From Bacteroidales bacterium (GTDB lineage: Bacteria > Bacteroidota > Bacteroidia > Bacteroidales > PUMT01), in assembly GCA_007120695.1 (NCBI GenBank), contig SKND01000041.1, positions 1 to 48,037 of the forward strand: DNA of 48,037 bases. Direction: 5' to 3'. The notes under the pieces are model-generated. The model made no database searches and was not told where the DNA came from. It worked only from the letters and a program-made list of their open reading frames with translations. The position numbers and the translations under genes are program-made. Shown in pieces: positions 9,265-17,729 of this stretch (positions are counted from its first letter, which is position 1; the number at the start of each line of letters is the position of its first letter).

Positions 9265-9666
9265 CTATAAATCGGGTTTGCTAAGTTTATCAATTATTCT
9301 TCTTTCTTTTTTGGTTGGCCTGCCTGCCCCTCTGTCACGTTTTGCAAAAACAATGAGGTTTTTATGCATAAACTTATCTTTCTCTTCATCGGGTGTTATA
9401 TCTTCAAAATATTGAGCAGCAATTTTTGCGGACTGGCGCTTCTCAACCGGGGCGAGCACCTTGTATCTGAAAACAGATGGTGGTTTCCTGATATATATTA
9501 TGTCTCCTGCCTTAACTGCTCTTGATGGTTTAACCGGGATATCATCAATCGTTACTCTGCCTTTCCGGCAGGCTTCGGCCGACTGGCTCCGGGTCTTGAA
9601 TAACCTGACAGCCCATAACCATTTGTCGATTCTTATCTCCTGAGTCTCATCAACTCTGTTTTGCAT
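9265..9666 (-). CDS. S4-domain RNA-binding protein (Hsp15/HslR-like)
   Basis: The S4 domain fills the first 60 residues: RIDKWLWAVRLFKTRSQSAEACRKGRV, then NG-like turn, VKPS and GDIIYIR, the classic Hsp15 pattern. Hsp15 binds stalled 50S subunits that carry a peptidyl-tRNA, which makes its position two genes from pth (peptidyl-tRNA hydrolase) functionally sensible. The C-terminal tail is basic (RGAGRPTKKERRIID). I choose the ATG at 9666, giving 133 residues and a 17-base overlap with the upstream regulator gene. The longer frame from 9699 starts 50 bases inside that gene and adds nothing conserved. Confidence 0.9.
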   Translation of the reverse strand: MQNRVDETQEIRIDKWLWAVRLFKTRSQSAEACRKGRVTIDDIPVKPSRAVKAGDIIYIRKPPSVFRYKVLAPVEKRQSAKIAAQYFEDITPDEEKDKFMHKNLIVFAKRDRGAGRPTKKERRIIDKLSKPDL

Positions 9667-10366
9667 CACTGTTTTTATTAATTTCGAGCCTGAAACCAAC
9701 TTTGTGAATGTTGGTTATTGTTACCGACTTGTCAACCTTGATAAGTTTGCGCAGTTTTGCAACATAAACATCCATGCTGCGGGATTTAAAATAGTCGGAT
9801 TCTCCCCATATAGTCTCCAGGGCCAGCTCACGCGGCAGAATATTATTCCTGTACAGGCAGAGAAGGTGCAGAAGTTGTGCCTCTGTTTTGGTAAGGTTTA
9901 TTATACCTGAAGAGGTATGCAGGGCCTGATTTTTAAAATCGAAAATCATATTTCCAACGGGAAACCTATCGCGTTGCCCGACTTCTTCTCTCCGTGAGTG
10001 ACATGACAATACCAGGTCTGCTCTTAGTATTAGTTCTTCCGGCCTCAGGGGGTATAAAATAAAATCATCGGCACAGCTTTTTACCTGGTCGAGAAAGCCT
10101 GAACTGACATCGGCTGAGATTAAAAACAGCACCGGAACCCTGCAAATACTCCTTATGGTTGCCGAAAGATCGGTAATATTCTCCTGACCTGGTGAAACTC
10201 CGAATATGGCTAAATCAAAATCATTTTTACCAAAAGCATTAAGCAACCAGGGAAGTGTCAACACCTCAACAACATCATAATTATTATCTCTTAGTGCTAT
10301 CGAGACATCCTCCCTTCCTTCAATGTCAGGGGCAAAAACGACTATTTTATTTCTGTTGCCTCCCAT
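9650..10366 (-). CDS. OmpR-type response regulator with a receiver lacking phosphorylation residues
   Basis: The protein is 238 residues from the ATG at 10366; a longer frame uses a TTG abutting pth. It has a receiver-like domain (1-120) and a C-terminal winged helix of the OmpR/PhoB type (about 140-232: LTKTEAQLLHLL, then RSMDVYVAKLRKLI and the wing IHKVGFRL). The receiver lacks the chemistry. The acidic pair is replaced at A12/P13, the phospho-acceptor position after DLAIF is G56, and the conserved Lys is Y105 (DDFILYP). Only the Ser/Thr (S84) and the DD before the last strand remain. No histidine kinase is nearby. It is likely an orphan regulator that works without phosphorylation. It lies between pth and the S4-domain gene in a translation-linked operon, so its targets might include that operon, which is inference. 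Confidence 0.88.
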   Translation of the reverse strand: MGGNRNKIVVFAPDIEGREDVSIALRDNNYDVVEVLTLPWLLNAFGKNDFDLAIFGVSPGQENITDLSATIRSICRVPVLFLISADVSSGFLDQVKSCADDFILYPLRPEELILRADLVLSCHSRREEVGQRDRFPVGNMIFDFKNQALHTSSGIINLTKTEAQLLHLLCLYRNNILPRELALETIWGESDYFKSRSMDVYVAKLRKLIKVDKSVTITNIHKVGFRLEINKNSDAKQS

Positions 10367-10396
10367 AGAACAAATAGTATAAACAGAAAAATCCAA

Positions 10397-10960
10397 CTAT
10401 TTGTTGTTGTACAGGTTCATTGTCCGTTCTATCCCCACTGTAACAAAACTCCTTACCGAATCAACTACCCTGTCAATTCTTTCAGGCAGAACCTGCTTTT
10501 CTTCCGGGCTCAGCTCACCCAGTACATAACCAACCTGATCACCACTGCCGTAATCCCCTCCAATGCCAAACCTGAGCCTTGCATACGCCTGGGTACCAAG
10601 CACCTGACTAATATTGTATAATCCATTGTGTCCGCCGTCTCCCCCCCGGGCCCTTATCCTTACCGTACCAAAAGGGAGGGCCAGATCATCAACTATTACA
10701 AAAAGGTTTTCTAAAGGGATCTTCTCCTTCTGCAGCCAATAATTTACAGCACGTCCGCTCAGATTCATATAGGTAGTAGGCTTTAAAAGAACGCATGTCC
10801 TGGACCTGTAACGATAATTTGTCACGAAACCATAACGCCTGTCCTCAAAAGAAATATTGGACACCCCGGCCAGGGTATCCAATACCATAAATCCTATGTT
10901 ATGCCGGGTATTGGCATATTGTTCTCCAAAATTACCCAGTCCGGCAATCAGATACTTCAT
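10397..10960 (-). CDS. pth: Peptidyl-tRNA hydrolase
   Basis: This 187-residue cytosolic enzyme releases tRNA from prematurely dropped peptidyl-tRNA. Family blocks are all present: LIAGLGNFGEQYANTRHNIGF at the N-terminus with the catalytic His in TRHNIGF, KPTTYMNLSG, then VDDLALPFGTVRIRARGG followed by GHNGL. Length is normal. It sits 86 bases downstream of rplY in the same direction, the usual bacterial pairing of ribosomal protein L25 and Pth. Confidence 0.97.
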   Translation of the reverse strand: MKYLIAGLGNFGEQYANTRHNIGFMVLDTLAGVSNISFEDRRYGFVTNYRYRSRTCVLLKPTTYMNLSGRAVNYWLQKEKIPLENLFVIVDDLALPFGTVRIRARGGDGGHNGLYNISQVLGTQAYARLRFGIGGDYGSGDQVGYVLGELSPEEKQVLPERIDRVVDSVRSFVTVGIERTMNLYNNK

Positions 10961-11046
10961 ATTTATAAAAGTATTTCGAAGTCATGATCCGGTGTGTGAA
11001 CACTTCCCTGCAGAGGGAAAATGATTCATGCGATCGCATATTCAGA

Positions 11047-11733
11047 TCAGCTTTCCTTCTGAGTATCTTCCCCCGAACCTTCAGCCTGGCCTTCTCCGGA
11101 TTTTCCGCCTTCTCCTTCTCCTTCGCCTTCACCTTCTTCGCCTTCTTCTCCTTCTTCACCTTCTTCGTCATCCCCGGCTATACCGCGTGCCGACCTTGTA
11201 AGTTTCACAGATGCTAAAACAAGGTTTGGAGAATCAAGCAACTCAATGTCAGGAAAATCAAGTTCACCTACCTTGATTGATTTACCAAGTCCTATACCTG
11301 ACACATCAACCTTCAGGATATCCGGCAACAGTCCCGGCAAAGCCCTGGCTCTGATCCTCCTTGCCTCCAGCGCAAGCTTGCCGCCCTGTTTCACACCTTC
11401 CGGTACACCATTAAGCTGAACCGGAATATCTATTGATACAGGTTTATCTTCAAAAACCTGGTAAAAATCCATGTGCAAAGCCTTGTCTGTAACAGGATGA
11501 AATTGAATATCCTGTAGAACTGCATCATAAATCTTTCCTGCTATGTCAAGCTTCAGAAGATAAACATTGGGGGTGTAAACCAGATGCCTGAAATCGTTCT
11601 CCGGAGCAAAGAAATGAATGTTCTCCTCACCCCCGTACAATACGCATGGTACATTACCTTCTTTTCTGATTTTCTTTGAATCTTTTTTGCCTACTGATTC
11701 ACGAAGGCTGCACTTAATTTCTAACAACTTCAT
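11047..11733 (-). CDS. rplY: 50S ribosomal protein L25 (general stress protein CTC type)
   Basis: This 228-residue L25/CTC protein binds 5S rRNA. The N-terminal L25 domain (REsVGKKDSKKIRKEGNVPCVLYG region, residues 10-35) is followed by the C-terminal TL5/CTC beta domain (VDIPVQLNGVPEGVKQGGKL). From about residue 190 the protein ends in a tail of some 38 residues that is almost only Glu, Gly, Asp and Ser with repeated EGEE and GEGE units. Acidic tails occur in L25/CTC of Bacteroidota, but this one is long and highly repetitive at the DNA level, so its length may vary between strains. It is followed by pth and preceded by a promoter-like box. Confidence 0.96.
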   Translation of the reverse strand: MKLLEIKCSLRESVGKKDSKKIRKEGNVPCVLYGGEENIHFFAPENDFRHLVYTPNVYLLKLDIAGKIYDAVLQDIQFHPVTDKALHMDFYQVFEDKPVSIDIPVQLNGVPEGVKQGGKLALEARRIRARALPGLLPDILKVDVSGIGLGKSIKVGELDFPDIELLDSPNLVLASVKLTRSARGIAGDDEEGEEGEEGEEGEGEGEGEGGKSGEGQAEGSGEDTQKES

Positions 11734-11827
11734 TAAAATAAATTTAACAATTAATAATGGGTGCTACTTAGTTCCGGCTTTACATTCCGGTACTCCATCA
11801 CACCATTGGCTGTAAATTTTTGAGGTG

Positions 11828-11835
11828 CAAATATA
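11828..11835 (-). promoter_or_regulatory. Candidate -7 box for rplY
   Basis: On the minus strand this reads TATATTTG, an exact match to the Bacteroidota -7 consensus TAnnTTTG. It lies in the gap between prs and rplY, about 95 bases upstream of the rplY start. No clear TTTG at -33 is present, so the call is tentative. Confidence 0.4.
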
Positions 11836-11841
11836 ATAAAC

Positions 11842-12780
11842 TTAAACTATAAACGTGGGACTGATTGACTGATAATTATAAACTTTATCAATAACCTTTG
11901 CGAACAGATCTGCCACGGTTAACACCTTTATTTTGTCAGATTTATGCCTCAGAGGTATAGTGTCGGTTACCACAACCTCTTTGATCTCCGACTTTTCGAT
12001 CTTCTCAATTGCCTGTCCCGATAATACCGGATGTGTTGCGGCCGCACGTACAGATTTAGCCCCCATCTGCATCATAAGATCTGCTGCCAGCAGCATGGTT
12101 CCTGCAGTATCAATCATATCGTCAATTATAACAACGTTCTTCCCGGCAACATCACCTATAATGGTTATTTCATCAACGAAATTTGCCTTCTTCCTCAGTT
12201 TATAGCAAATTACCATTTCTGAATTCAGGAACCGTGAATATGCATTGGCTCGTTTTGTGCCTCCCATATCGGGGGCGGCAATTACCAGATCTTCAATTCC
12301 AAGTTCCTTAATATAAGGAACAAATATTGATGAGGCATACAGGTGATCTACCGGCACATCAAAAAAGCCCTGTATCTGGTCAGCATGCAAATCCATTGTC
12401 ATCACGCGGGAAACTCCCGCTTTTGAAAGCAAATCGGCAACAAGTTTTGCACCTATTGAAACCCTGGGCTTGTCCTTTCTGTCCTGACGGCCAAACCCAA
12501 GATAGGGAATAACGGCAACAACCTTATAGGCTGATGCGCGTTTTGCCGCATCAATCATGAGCAGCAGTTCAAAAAGGTTGTCTGTTGGAGGGAATGTTGA
12601 CTGGATAATAAATACAACGCTGCCGCGAACAGATTCATCGTAGCATGGTTGAAACTCTCCGTCACTGAACTGTGTGACTGAAGATTTTCCAAGTTCCATG
12701 CCATAACTCCGGGCAATTTTATCGGCAAGATACATAGATGCCTGGCCAGAAAAGAATTTAATTGGTGCTTTGTCGGGCAT
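11842..12780 (-). CDS. prs: Ribose-phosphate pyrophosphokinase
   Basis: This 312-residue PRPP synthetase makes 5-phosphoribosyl 1-diphosphate from ribose 5-phosphate and ATP, feeding nucleotide, His and NAD synthesis. The ATP/ribose-phosphate blocks are clear: FSGQAS, QFSDGEFQPCY, PYLGFGRQDRKDKPRVSIGAKL, the catalytic MTMDLHADQIQGFF, and the PRPP loop VVIIDDMIDTAGTM. Normal length. It is the first gene of the leftward translation-linked run and has its own promoter-like box. Confidence 0.97.
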   Translation of the reverse strand: MPDKAPIKFFSGQASMYLADKIARSYGMELGKSSVTQFSDGEFQPCYDESVRGSVVFIIQSTFPPTDNLFELLLMIDAAKRASAYKVVAVIPYLGFGRQDRKDKPRVSIGAKLVADLLSKAGVSRVMTMDLHADQIQGFFDVPVDHLYASSIFVPYIKELGIEDLVIAAPDMGGTKRANAYSRFLNSEMVICYKLRKKANFVDEITIIGDVAGKNVVIIDDMIDTAGTMLLAADLMMQMGAKSVRAAATHPVLSGQAIEKIEKSEIKEVVVTDTIPLRHKSDKIKVLTVADLFAKVIDKVYNYQSISPTFIV

Positions 12781-12825
12781 TTGTGAGGATTTCAGTTATT
12801 AAAATTAGTTAGTTTTCAGGGAATG

Positions 12826-12833
12826 CAAAAGTA
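12826..12833 (-). promoter_or_regulatory. Candidate -7 box for prs
   Basis: The minus strand reads TACTTTTG, matching TAnnTTTG, 46 bases upstream of the prs start. The -33 element is not obvious. Confidence 0.45.
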
Positions 12834-12901
12834 ACTATAATCGAAAGAAATTGGAAATATTAGAGCAGATAAAACACCTGGGCCTGCAATCACTTGTAAA
12901 C

Positions 12902-13024
12902 ATGCAATATGATAAAACACAAAATACTCCTGCAATAATCTATTCCCATACCCTCCGGGTCGGCGAATTCAAACTCTCGTTTTATTATAAGAATGGACGT
13001 AAGCTGTTTAGTAAAAAACCTTAA
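12902..13024 (+). CDS. Possible small protein, 40 residues (57 if a TTG start is used)
   Basis: A short plus-strand frame converges with corA, and its TAA overlaps the corA stop by two bases. From the ATG it encodes 40 residues; in-frame the reading frame is open upstream to 12809, with a TTG start at 12851. The peptide has ordinary amino-acid use, an N-terminal helix-like part (EILEQIKHLGLQSLV) if the TTG is used, and a C-terminal strand-like part (VGEFKLSFYYKNGRKLF) with a basic end. I do not recognise a family. It could be a real small gene, the tail of a decayed gene, or chance. Confidence 0.35.
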   Translation: MQYDKTQNTPAIIYSHTLRVGEFKLSFYYKNGRKLFSKKP

Positions 13025-14079
13025 AGCCATTTTTTCTTCCTGAAGTACAACAGCATACCTGCTCCGATAACCAGCATAACTAATAGCAGGGCAAAATAAG
13101 CCCATGGCCATTCCAGTTCAGGCATGTTTGCGAAATTCATTCCGTATACTCCTGCTATAAAGGTCAGTGGAATAAAGATGGTTGCAATAATAGTAAGGAC
13201 TTTCATTATCTCATTCATTCTGCTGCTATTGCTGGTGAGATAAAGCTCAATAAGCCCGGCTGTCATATCTCTGTGTGTTTCCACAGTATCTATAATCTGG
13301 ATAATATGGTCGTACAGGTCACGCAAAAACGGTGAAGTCTTTTTCTTTATCAGAGGCGATTCCGAACGTTCCAGTTGCATTATGACTTCTCTTAAAGGCC
13401 AGACCGATTTTCTGAGAAGGAGATTCTCCCTTTTCAGAACATATAATTGTTTCAGTGTTTCCTGATCCGGCCCTTTAAGTAGTTTTTCTTCAAATGCCTC
13501 CATTTGTTCCCCGAGCTTTTCCAGCATCAGGAAATAATTATCCGTAATAACATCAAGTATGGCATAAGCCAGATAGTCTGCTCCCATCGTCCTTATCCTG
13601 CCTTTTCCCTTCCTTAATCTTTCACGCAAGGGTTCAAAAATATCATCTTCTTTCTCCTGGAGGGAAATAACATAGTTACGACCTATTATAAAGCTGACCT
13701 GTTCAGAGTCGACAATATTTTTTTCTTCATTATATGAAAGCATTCTTAACACGATGAAAATATAATGATCGAAAACCTCAATCTTGGGCCTCTGGTTGGT
13801 GTTTAATATATCCTCAAGCACAAGCGGGTGAATATCAAAATGTTCACCCACCTTTGATATCTGGTCGGCATCGTGAACACCCTTTATGTCAATCCAGGTG
13901 TTGGTCGGTGAATCTTTATATGGAAAACAATGTTCAATATTTTCGGTATTCAATTCATTTATTTGGCCGGGATCGTAGTCTATTATATCTATCCTGACCT
14001 TGTCAGCATGCTGTTTCCCTGTAAATATAAGACTGCCCGGAGGCAGTCCTACTTTTTTTCTTATTGTCTTCATATTCAA
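13021..14079 (-). CDS. corA: Magnesium/cobalt transport protein CorA
   Basis: This 352-residue pentameric Mg2+ channel has a large cytoplasmic N-terminal domain and, near the C-terminus, two membrane helices joined by the signature YGMNF (about residues 315-319). The periplasmic loop after it is acidic (MPELEWPW), as expected, and the end is basic (YFRKKKWL). The family motif IDIKGVHDADQI is near residue 60. The antiporter gene stops one base before the corA start, so the two form an ion-transport operon. Confidence 0.96.
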   Translation of the reverse strand: MNMKTIRKKVGLPPGSLIFTGKQHADKVRIDIIDYDPGQINELNTENIEHCFPYKDSPTNTWIDIKGVHDADQISKVGEHFDIHPLVLEDILNTNQRPKIEVFDHYIFIVLRMLSYNEEKNIVDSEQVSFIIGRNYVISLQEKEDDIFEPLRERLRKGKGRIRTMGADYLAYAILDVITDNYFLMLEKLGEQMEAFEEKLLKGPDQETLKQLYVLKRENLLLRKSVWPLREVIMQLERSESPLIKKKTSPFLRDLYDHIIQIIDTVETHRDMTAGLIELYLTSNSSRMNEIMKVLTIIATIFIPLTFIAGVYGMNFANMPELEWPWAYFALLLVMLVIGAGMLLYFRKKKWL

Positions 14080-14080
14080 T

Positions 14081-15058
14081 CTAAAATAAAATTAATGCAA
14101 TGTACAAAAGGTAGGCAATAATAAAAACCAAACCTTCCCATCTTTCAATCTGCCTCTGCTTTCCGGTAAAAATAAATGCAAATAGTAAAAAGCTTGCAAA
14201 AATATTAACCAGTATATCTGTGCTGGTTCCCTGAACCAGGGGAACTGGATTGATAACAGCGCTGATTCCGAGTATCAGGAAAACATTGAAAATATTTGAA
14301 CCGACAATATTCCCGATAGCAATATCTGTATTCCCTTTTATTGCAGCAACAACTGATGTAACAAGTTCAGGAAGGGAGGTGCCTGTTGCAACAATGGTCA
14401 ACCCGATTAATCTTTCCGAAACCCCAATTTCTATTGCAATGTTTACAGAAGATATTACGACAAGCCTTCCACCGCCAACTAACATTGCAAGCCCTGCTAT
14501 TATCATCAAAACGGACCTTCTTGTACTTTTCTGCCTTACATTAATATCCTCAGAAATATCCCCTTTTTTTGATAAATGATAATTGTATAATGCGAAAGCC
14601 AGAAACATGATGAGAAGAATATAGCCATCTGTTCTGCTTATCATTAAATATCCGGTTTTATTTGCGGTTCCGGTATGTGCAAGTGTAAAAATAAGCAATG
14701 CAGAAAGCAGACATAATGGTATCTCAATCCACGTAGTAGTGCTTTTTACAGAAAGCGGAAGGATTAATGCAGAAATACCCAGGATGGCCATTATATTGAA
14801 AATATTACTTCCCACAATATTACCAATGGCAATTTCTGAATTTCCCTGTACAGATGAAATGACACTTACAACAAGCTCAGGCGAAGATGTTCCGAATGCA
14901 ATAATGGTAAGTCCAATAACCAGATTTGATATTCGAAGCTTTGAAGCAAGAGCGGATGCATTATCAACCAGATAGTTGGCTCCAAAAATAAGCAAAATAA
15001 ATCCTGCCGCAAGAAATATCAGGTCCCACATGATATGAGCATGTAAGTTTATGAACAT
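14081..15058 (-). CDS. Calcium/sodium antiporter, CaCA family (YrbG-like)
   Basis: This 325-residue inner-membrane cation exchanger has the two internally duplicated alpha repeats that form the ion site: GTSSPELVVSVISS with GNIVGSNIFNIMAILG in the first half, and GTSLPELVTSVVAA with GNIVGSNIFNVFLILG in the second. About ten hydrophobic segments are visible. The Met at residue 10 (base 15031, MWDLIFLAAG) is a likely alternative start, since the nine residues before it are not typical. It is cotranscribed with corA. Na+/Ca2+ specificity is inferred from the family. Confidence 0.93.
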   Translation of the reverse strand: MFINLHAHIMWDLIFLAAGFILLIFGANYLVDNASALASKLRISNLVIGLTIIAFGTSSPELVVSVISSVQGNSEIAIGNIVGSNIFNIMAILGISALILPLSVKSTTTWIEIPLCLLSALLIFTLAHTGTANKTGYLMISRTDGYILLIMFLAFALYNYHLSKKGDISEDINVRQKSTRRSVLMIIAGLAMLVGGGRLVVISSVNIAIEIGVSERLIGLTIVATGTSLPELVTSVVAAIKGNTDIAIGNIVGSNIFNVFLILGISAVINPVPLVQGTSTDILVNIFASFLLFAFIFTGKQRQIERWEGLVFIIAYLLYIALILF

Positions 15059-15158
15059 AAAGTAACATAATATTCCTGAGTATTGATAAATTATAAACTT
15101 ATCTGGCTTTTATAAAACTGGTAATCATTTATTCTTCAGGTGAGTTCAGAAAAAAAGT

Positions 15159-16358
15159 TCAGAAAGGTGCATCACTTGTCCCGGCCTTGGAGCTCCGCAT
15201 TTCTTCAAAAAAGGGAGTTCTTTTCTCCTCAACACATTTTGCTGCATAGAGATACATTGAGGCGCTCCATGTCTGCCAGTCCTGTCCCATAGGTCTCCCG
15301 TCCTGGGCTTTAATCCATTCATTAAAGCCAAATTCAGTTTTGCCGGTTCCTGAAACCTTAATTATTTTGGTGAGAGTTAAAAACTTCTTCTCTGCCAGTC
15401 TGAACTTTTTGGCAGCAACGAGCGCAGCAACATAAAATCCACAAATAAATGGCCATATCCCTCCATTATGATATTCTCCGGGCATGTTAAATTTTTTGTA
15501 TCTTGATCGCCAGTCCGGATCCCGGGGATTGATATAGGGGAAAAAATTAGGTGGCATATCAATTGCCAGTTCACCTTTGTTTTGCATTACCCTGCACTCT
15601 TGTTCTATCCATGATACCATAGCTTCAGCCCTTGATAGAGATGCAATTCCGGAAAGTATGGCGAGACTGTTACCTAGCAGGTCAAATCTTTCGCTGCTGT
15701 GGATTTTGTATGACCAGAAAGCATAATAGGGTTTATGCTTTACCACAAGTCCCTCATGGACATGACGATGCTGAGCTTCAGCTGTTACAGTAAACATGCT
15801 CATTTCTTTTCTCATCATATCTGCCTTGGCGTGAAACCCTAATAGTCGTAAGCAACTATACATCAGCGTATTAACAAAAAGGCCGTATCCGGTTACCCAC
15901 TGTTCATCACGCCAGTCACTTGTTGGTTGTTGAGCAACCAGCAGCCTGTCAGAGGGACTCTGATATTCCATCCAGGTAAGCGCCTTACTCACTGCATCAG
16001 AAAGAAAGTCATTTTCGCCGGTTACTCTTCTATATATGCTTACTGCAATCAGAAACAATGGAGTTGTGTCACTTGCACCACGGTCCTCCCCGTCATGTAC
16101 AAGGGAAGGAATATGACCCCGGGGTGTCTGGTTTTTTGCAAGAGTTTCCAGAACCCTTCGCATGCTGCCAACCAGCTTATCATTTGATGAAACCGCAATC
16201 CCTAATATAGAAATCATTAGATCCCTTGTATATGGTTCCGGGTATCCCCACCCTGCAGTACGCGGAAGATGGTGGAAGGGTCCGCGTGAATTATGAAGAA
16301 GCACTTCAAGAGCTGCCACTTTTGCTACCTCTATAATTTGCTTGTCATTCTTATTCAT
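15159..16358 (-). CDS. (alpha/alpha)6-barrel glycoside hydrolase, amylo-alpha-1,6-glucosidase/GH100-like
   Basis: This 399-residue protein has no signal peptide and so is cytoplasmic. The sequence shows the helix-barrel pattern of amylo-1,6-glucosidase and GH100 neutral invertase-like enzymes: GYPEPYTRDLMIS (38-50), a DWRDE block (148-152) followed by GYGLFVNTLMY, YHNGGIWPFICGFYVAAL in the second half, and FNEW (E347) with GQDWQTWSASMYLYA near the end. The Asp of DWRD and the Glu of FNEW occupy the places of the general acid and base in such barrels, which is inference by pattern. It is 11 bases downstream of the GT4 gene, so the two are cotranscribed. This suggests turnover or trimming of a glycoside made by that transferase. 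The exact substrate is unknown. Confidence 0.8.
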   Translation of the reverse strand: MNKNDKQIIEVAKVAALEVLLHNSRGPFHHLPRTAGWGYPEPYTRDLMISILGIAVSSNDKLVGSMRRVLETLAKNQTPRGHIPSLVHDGEDRGASDTTPLFLIAVSIYRRVTGENDFLSDAVSKALTWMEYQSPSDRLLVAQQPTSDWRDEQWVTGYGLFVNTLMYSCLRLLGFHAKADMMRKEMSMFTVTAEAQHRHVHEGLVVKHKPYYAFWSYKIHSSERFDLLGNSLAILSGIASLSRAEAMVSWIEQECRVMQNKGELAIDMPPNFFPYINPRDPDWRSRYKKFNMPGEYHNGGIWPFICGFYVAALVAAKKFRLAEKKFLTLTKIIKVSGTGKTEFGFNEWIKAQDGRPMGQDWQTWSASMYLYAAKCVEEKRTPFFEEMRSSKAGTSDAPF

Positions 16359-16369
16359 GGAGTCGAAAA

Positions 16370-17512
16370 TTAATTTATCCCCAGTCTGGAACTTATAATT
16401 TGAGTAAATCGTCGTGCTACAATGCGGTAATCAAAGTTTTTAGTTACGTGCTCCCTGGCCGCTTTCCCAATTTTTTCCCTGAGTGATGCATCTGACATCA
16501 ATCTCAATAAATACCTTGCTATATCATTTACGTTTGCCCTGTAATCGACAGTGCGCGGATTCTGAAATATAATTTTCTGATTATTCTCAAAACCGGATTC
16601 CTCGTCAAGTGTCACTTCATTTACAACTATCTGCTTTGCCACTTTGGCCAGGTATGCAGTTTTGCCATGAATAAGTGTATCCAGCATCCCCATGGCTCTT
16701 ATTCCTATTACCGGGTTTTGGCAGGCACCGGCCTCAACCTGTGGCATTCCAAAACCTTCAAGCCTGGAGGGAGCCGCATATATGTCGCAGGCACTTAAAA
16801 GGTATGGCATAAAATTACGTGAAATAGTATTGACGGTATATGTCACATTCTTTTCAATACCAAGATGTGTAGCCAGCTGCAAGTCAGCTATATTTTGAAG
16901 TTTTGTTCTTGGTTGAGGCCATACTTTACAAACATATTTCCAATCAGGAGCCTTATTATCGATTATTGCAAGAGCCTGCATTACCTCCTGAGCGCCTTTT
17001 GAAGCAGCATCTCCTCCCACAGTAAGTATCATAAGTTGATCGGGTGAAATACCCAGTGATTCCCTTACAGCCAGGATTTTCGGATCATTTTTACTATGGG
17101 GGATAAATTTATCTGTATCACACCCAACGGGCAGTACATCTATTATATCTGCTTTGATGCCGTCCCTGACATACATCTCTTTTACCCAGTTTGATGTTAC
17201 AAGAATTAATGGCAAAGAATTAAGAACATCCTGGTAGTTGGCAATAAAGCCATCTGCTACCAGCCAGGGCACCGCCTGAACTCCGTACCTTTGGGGGTGG
17301 AGTACAAGATGAGGAGTATGGCCCCAGTAACCAACACCAATAACAACATCCGGTCCAAACCAGCGGTAATACCACTCCTTCTCCTGTGGTGATTCGAAAT
17401 GGACTGCATGGGCATCAACTCCCATTTCAACCAGTCCACGATACAGCAAATCTCCCTGAGTTGCAAGTCCCCCGGGGGAAGGGGGGTAATCATATAACAC
17501 CAGTACTTTCAT
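16370..17512 (-). CDS. Glycosyltransferase family 4 protein
   Basis: This 380-residue GT-B fold glycosyltransferase has a glycine-rich N-terminus (PPSPGGLATQGDLLYRGL) that fits the acceptor side. The C-terminal GT4 nucleotide-sugar signature E-x7-E is in SRLEGFGMPQVEAGACQ (about 255-270), preceded by ILTVGGDAASKG. No membrane segment or signal is seen. It is translated just before the (alpha/alpha)6 glycosidase and follows the PIG-L deacetylase across a 217-base gap. Donor and acceptor cannot be deduced; it does not look like BshA of bacillithiol synthesis. Confidence 0.9.
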   Translation of the reverse strand: MKVLVLYDYPPSPGGLATQGDLLYRGLVEMGVDAHAVHFESPQEKEWYYRWFGPDVVIGVGYWGHTPHLVLHPQRYGVQAVPWLVADGFIANYQDVLNSLPLILVTSNWVKEMYVRDGIKADIIDVLPVGCDTDKFIPHSKNDPKILAVRESLGISPDQLMILTVGGDAASKGAQEVMQALAIIDNKAPDWKYVCKVWPQPRTKLQNIADLQLATHLGIEKNVTYTVNTISRNFMPYLLSACDIYAAPSRLEGFGMPQVEAGACQNPVIGIRAMGMLDTLIHGKTAYLAKVAKQIVVNEVTLDEESGFENNQKIIFQNPRTVDYRANVNDIARYLLRLMSDASLREKIGKAAREHVTKNFDYRIVARRFTQIISSRLGIN

Positions 17513-17636
17513 GTGTACAAATCAGTTTAATCAATTTAATAATCAGTTAATTATGTTTAGCAGGTAATTCATATTCGGTTTTTCAATCCCATGAATGTCA
17601 CATCTGATCATTTTTGCAAAAAGTTAAATCATATTG

Positions 17637-17724
17637 CATGTGAGATCGACGAAGTCAATCATCCATGCTTTATTCATATCTTTTTGTATGCCCTGGTACA
17701 TGGATGATTCATCAGCTTATCATG
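17637..17724. repeat. Inverted-repeat element, copy A
   Basis: The left end (17637-17657) shares 17 of 21 bases with 24903-24923 and 18 of 21 with the reverse complement of 24980-25000. The right end (17705-17724) is a weaker inverted version, ending in CATG. Inside is a perfect 11-bp inverted repeat (aatcatccatg at 17657-17667, catggatgatt at 17699-17709). It lies between the PIG-L and GT4 genes. Confidence 0.5.
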
Positions 17725-17729
17725 GGTGT

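Noticed and set aside
11734-11841. tRNA or leader RNA between prs and rplY
   Set aside because: No cloverleaf or CCA end could be built; only short GC stems are present.
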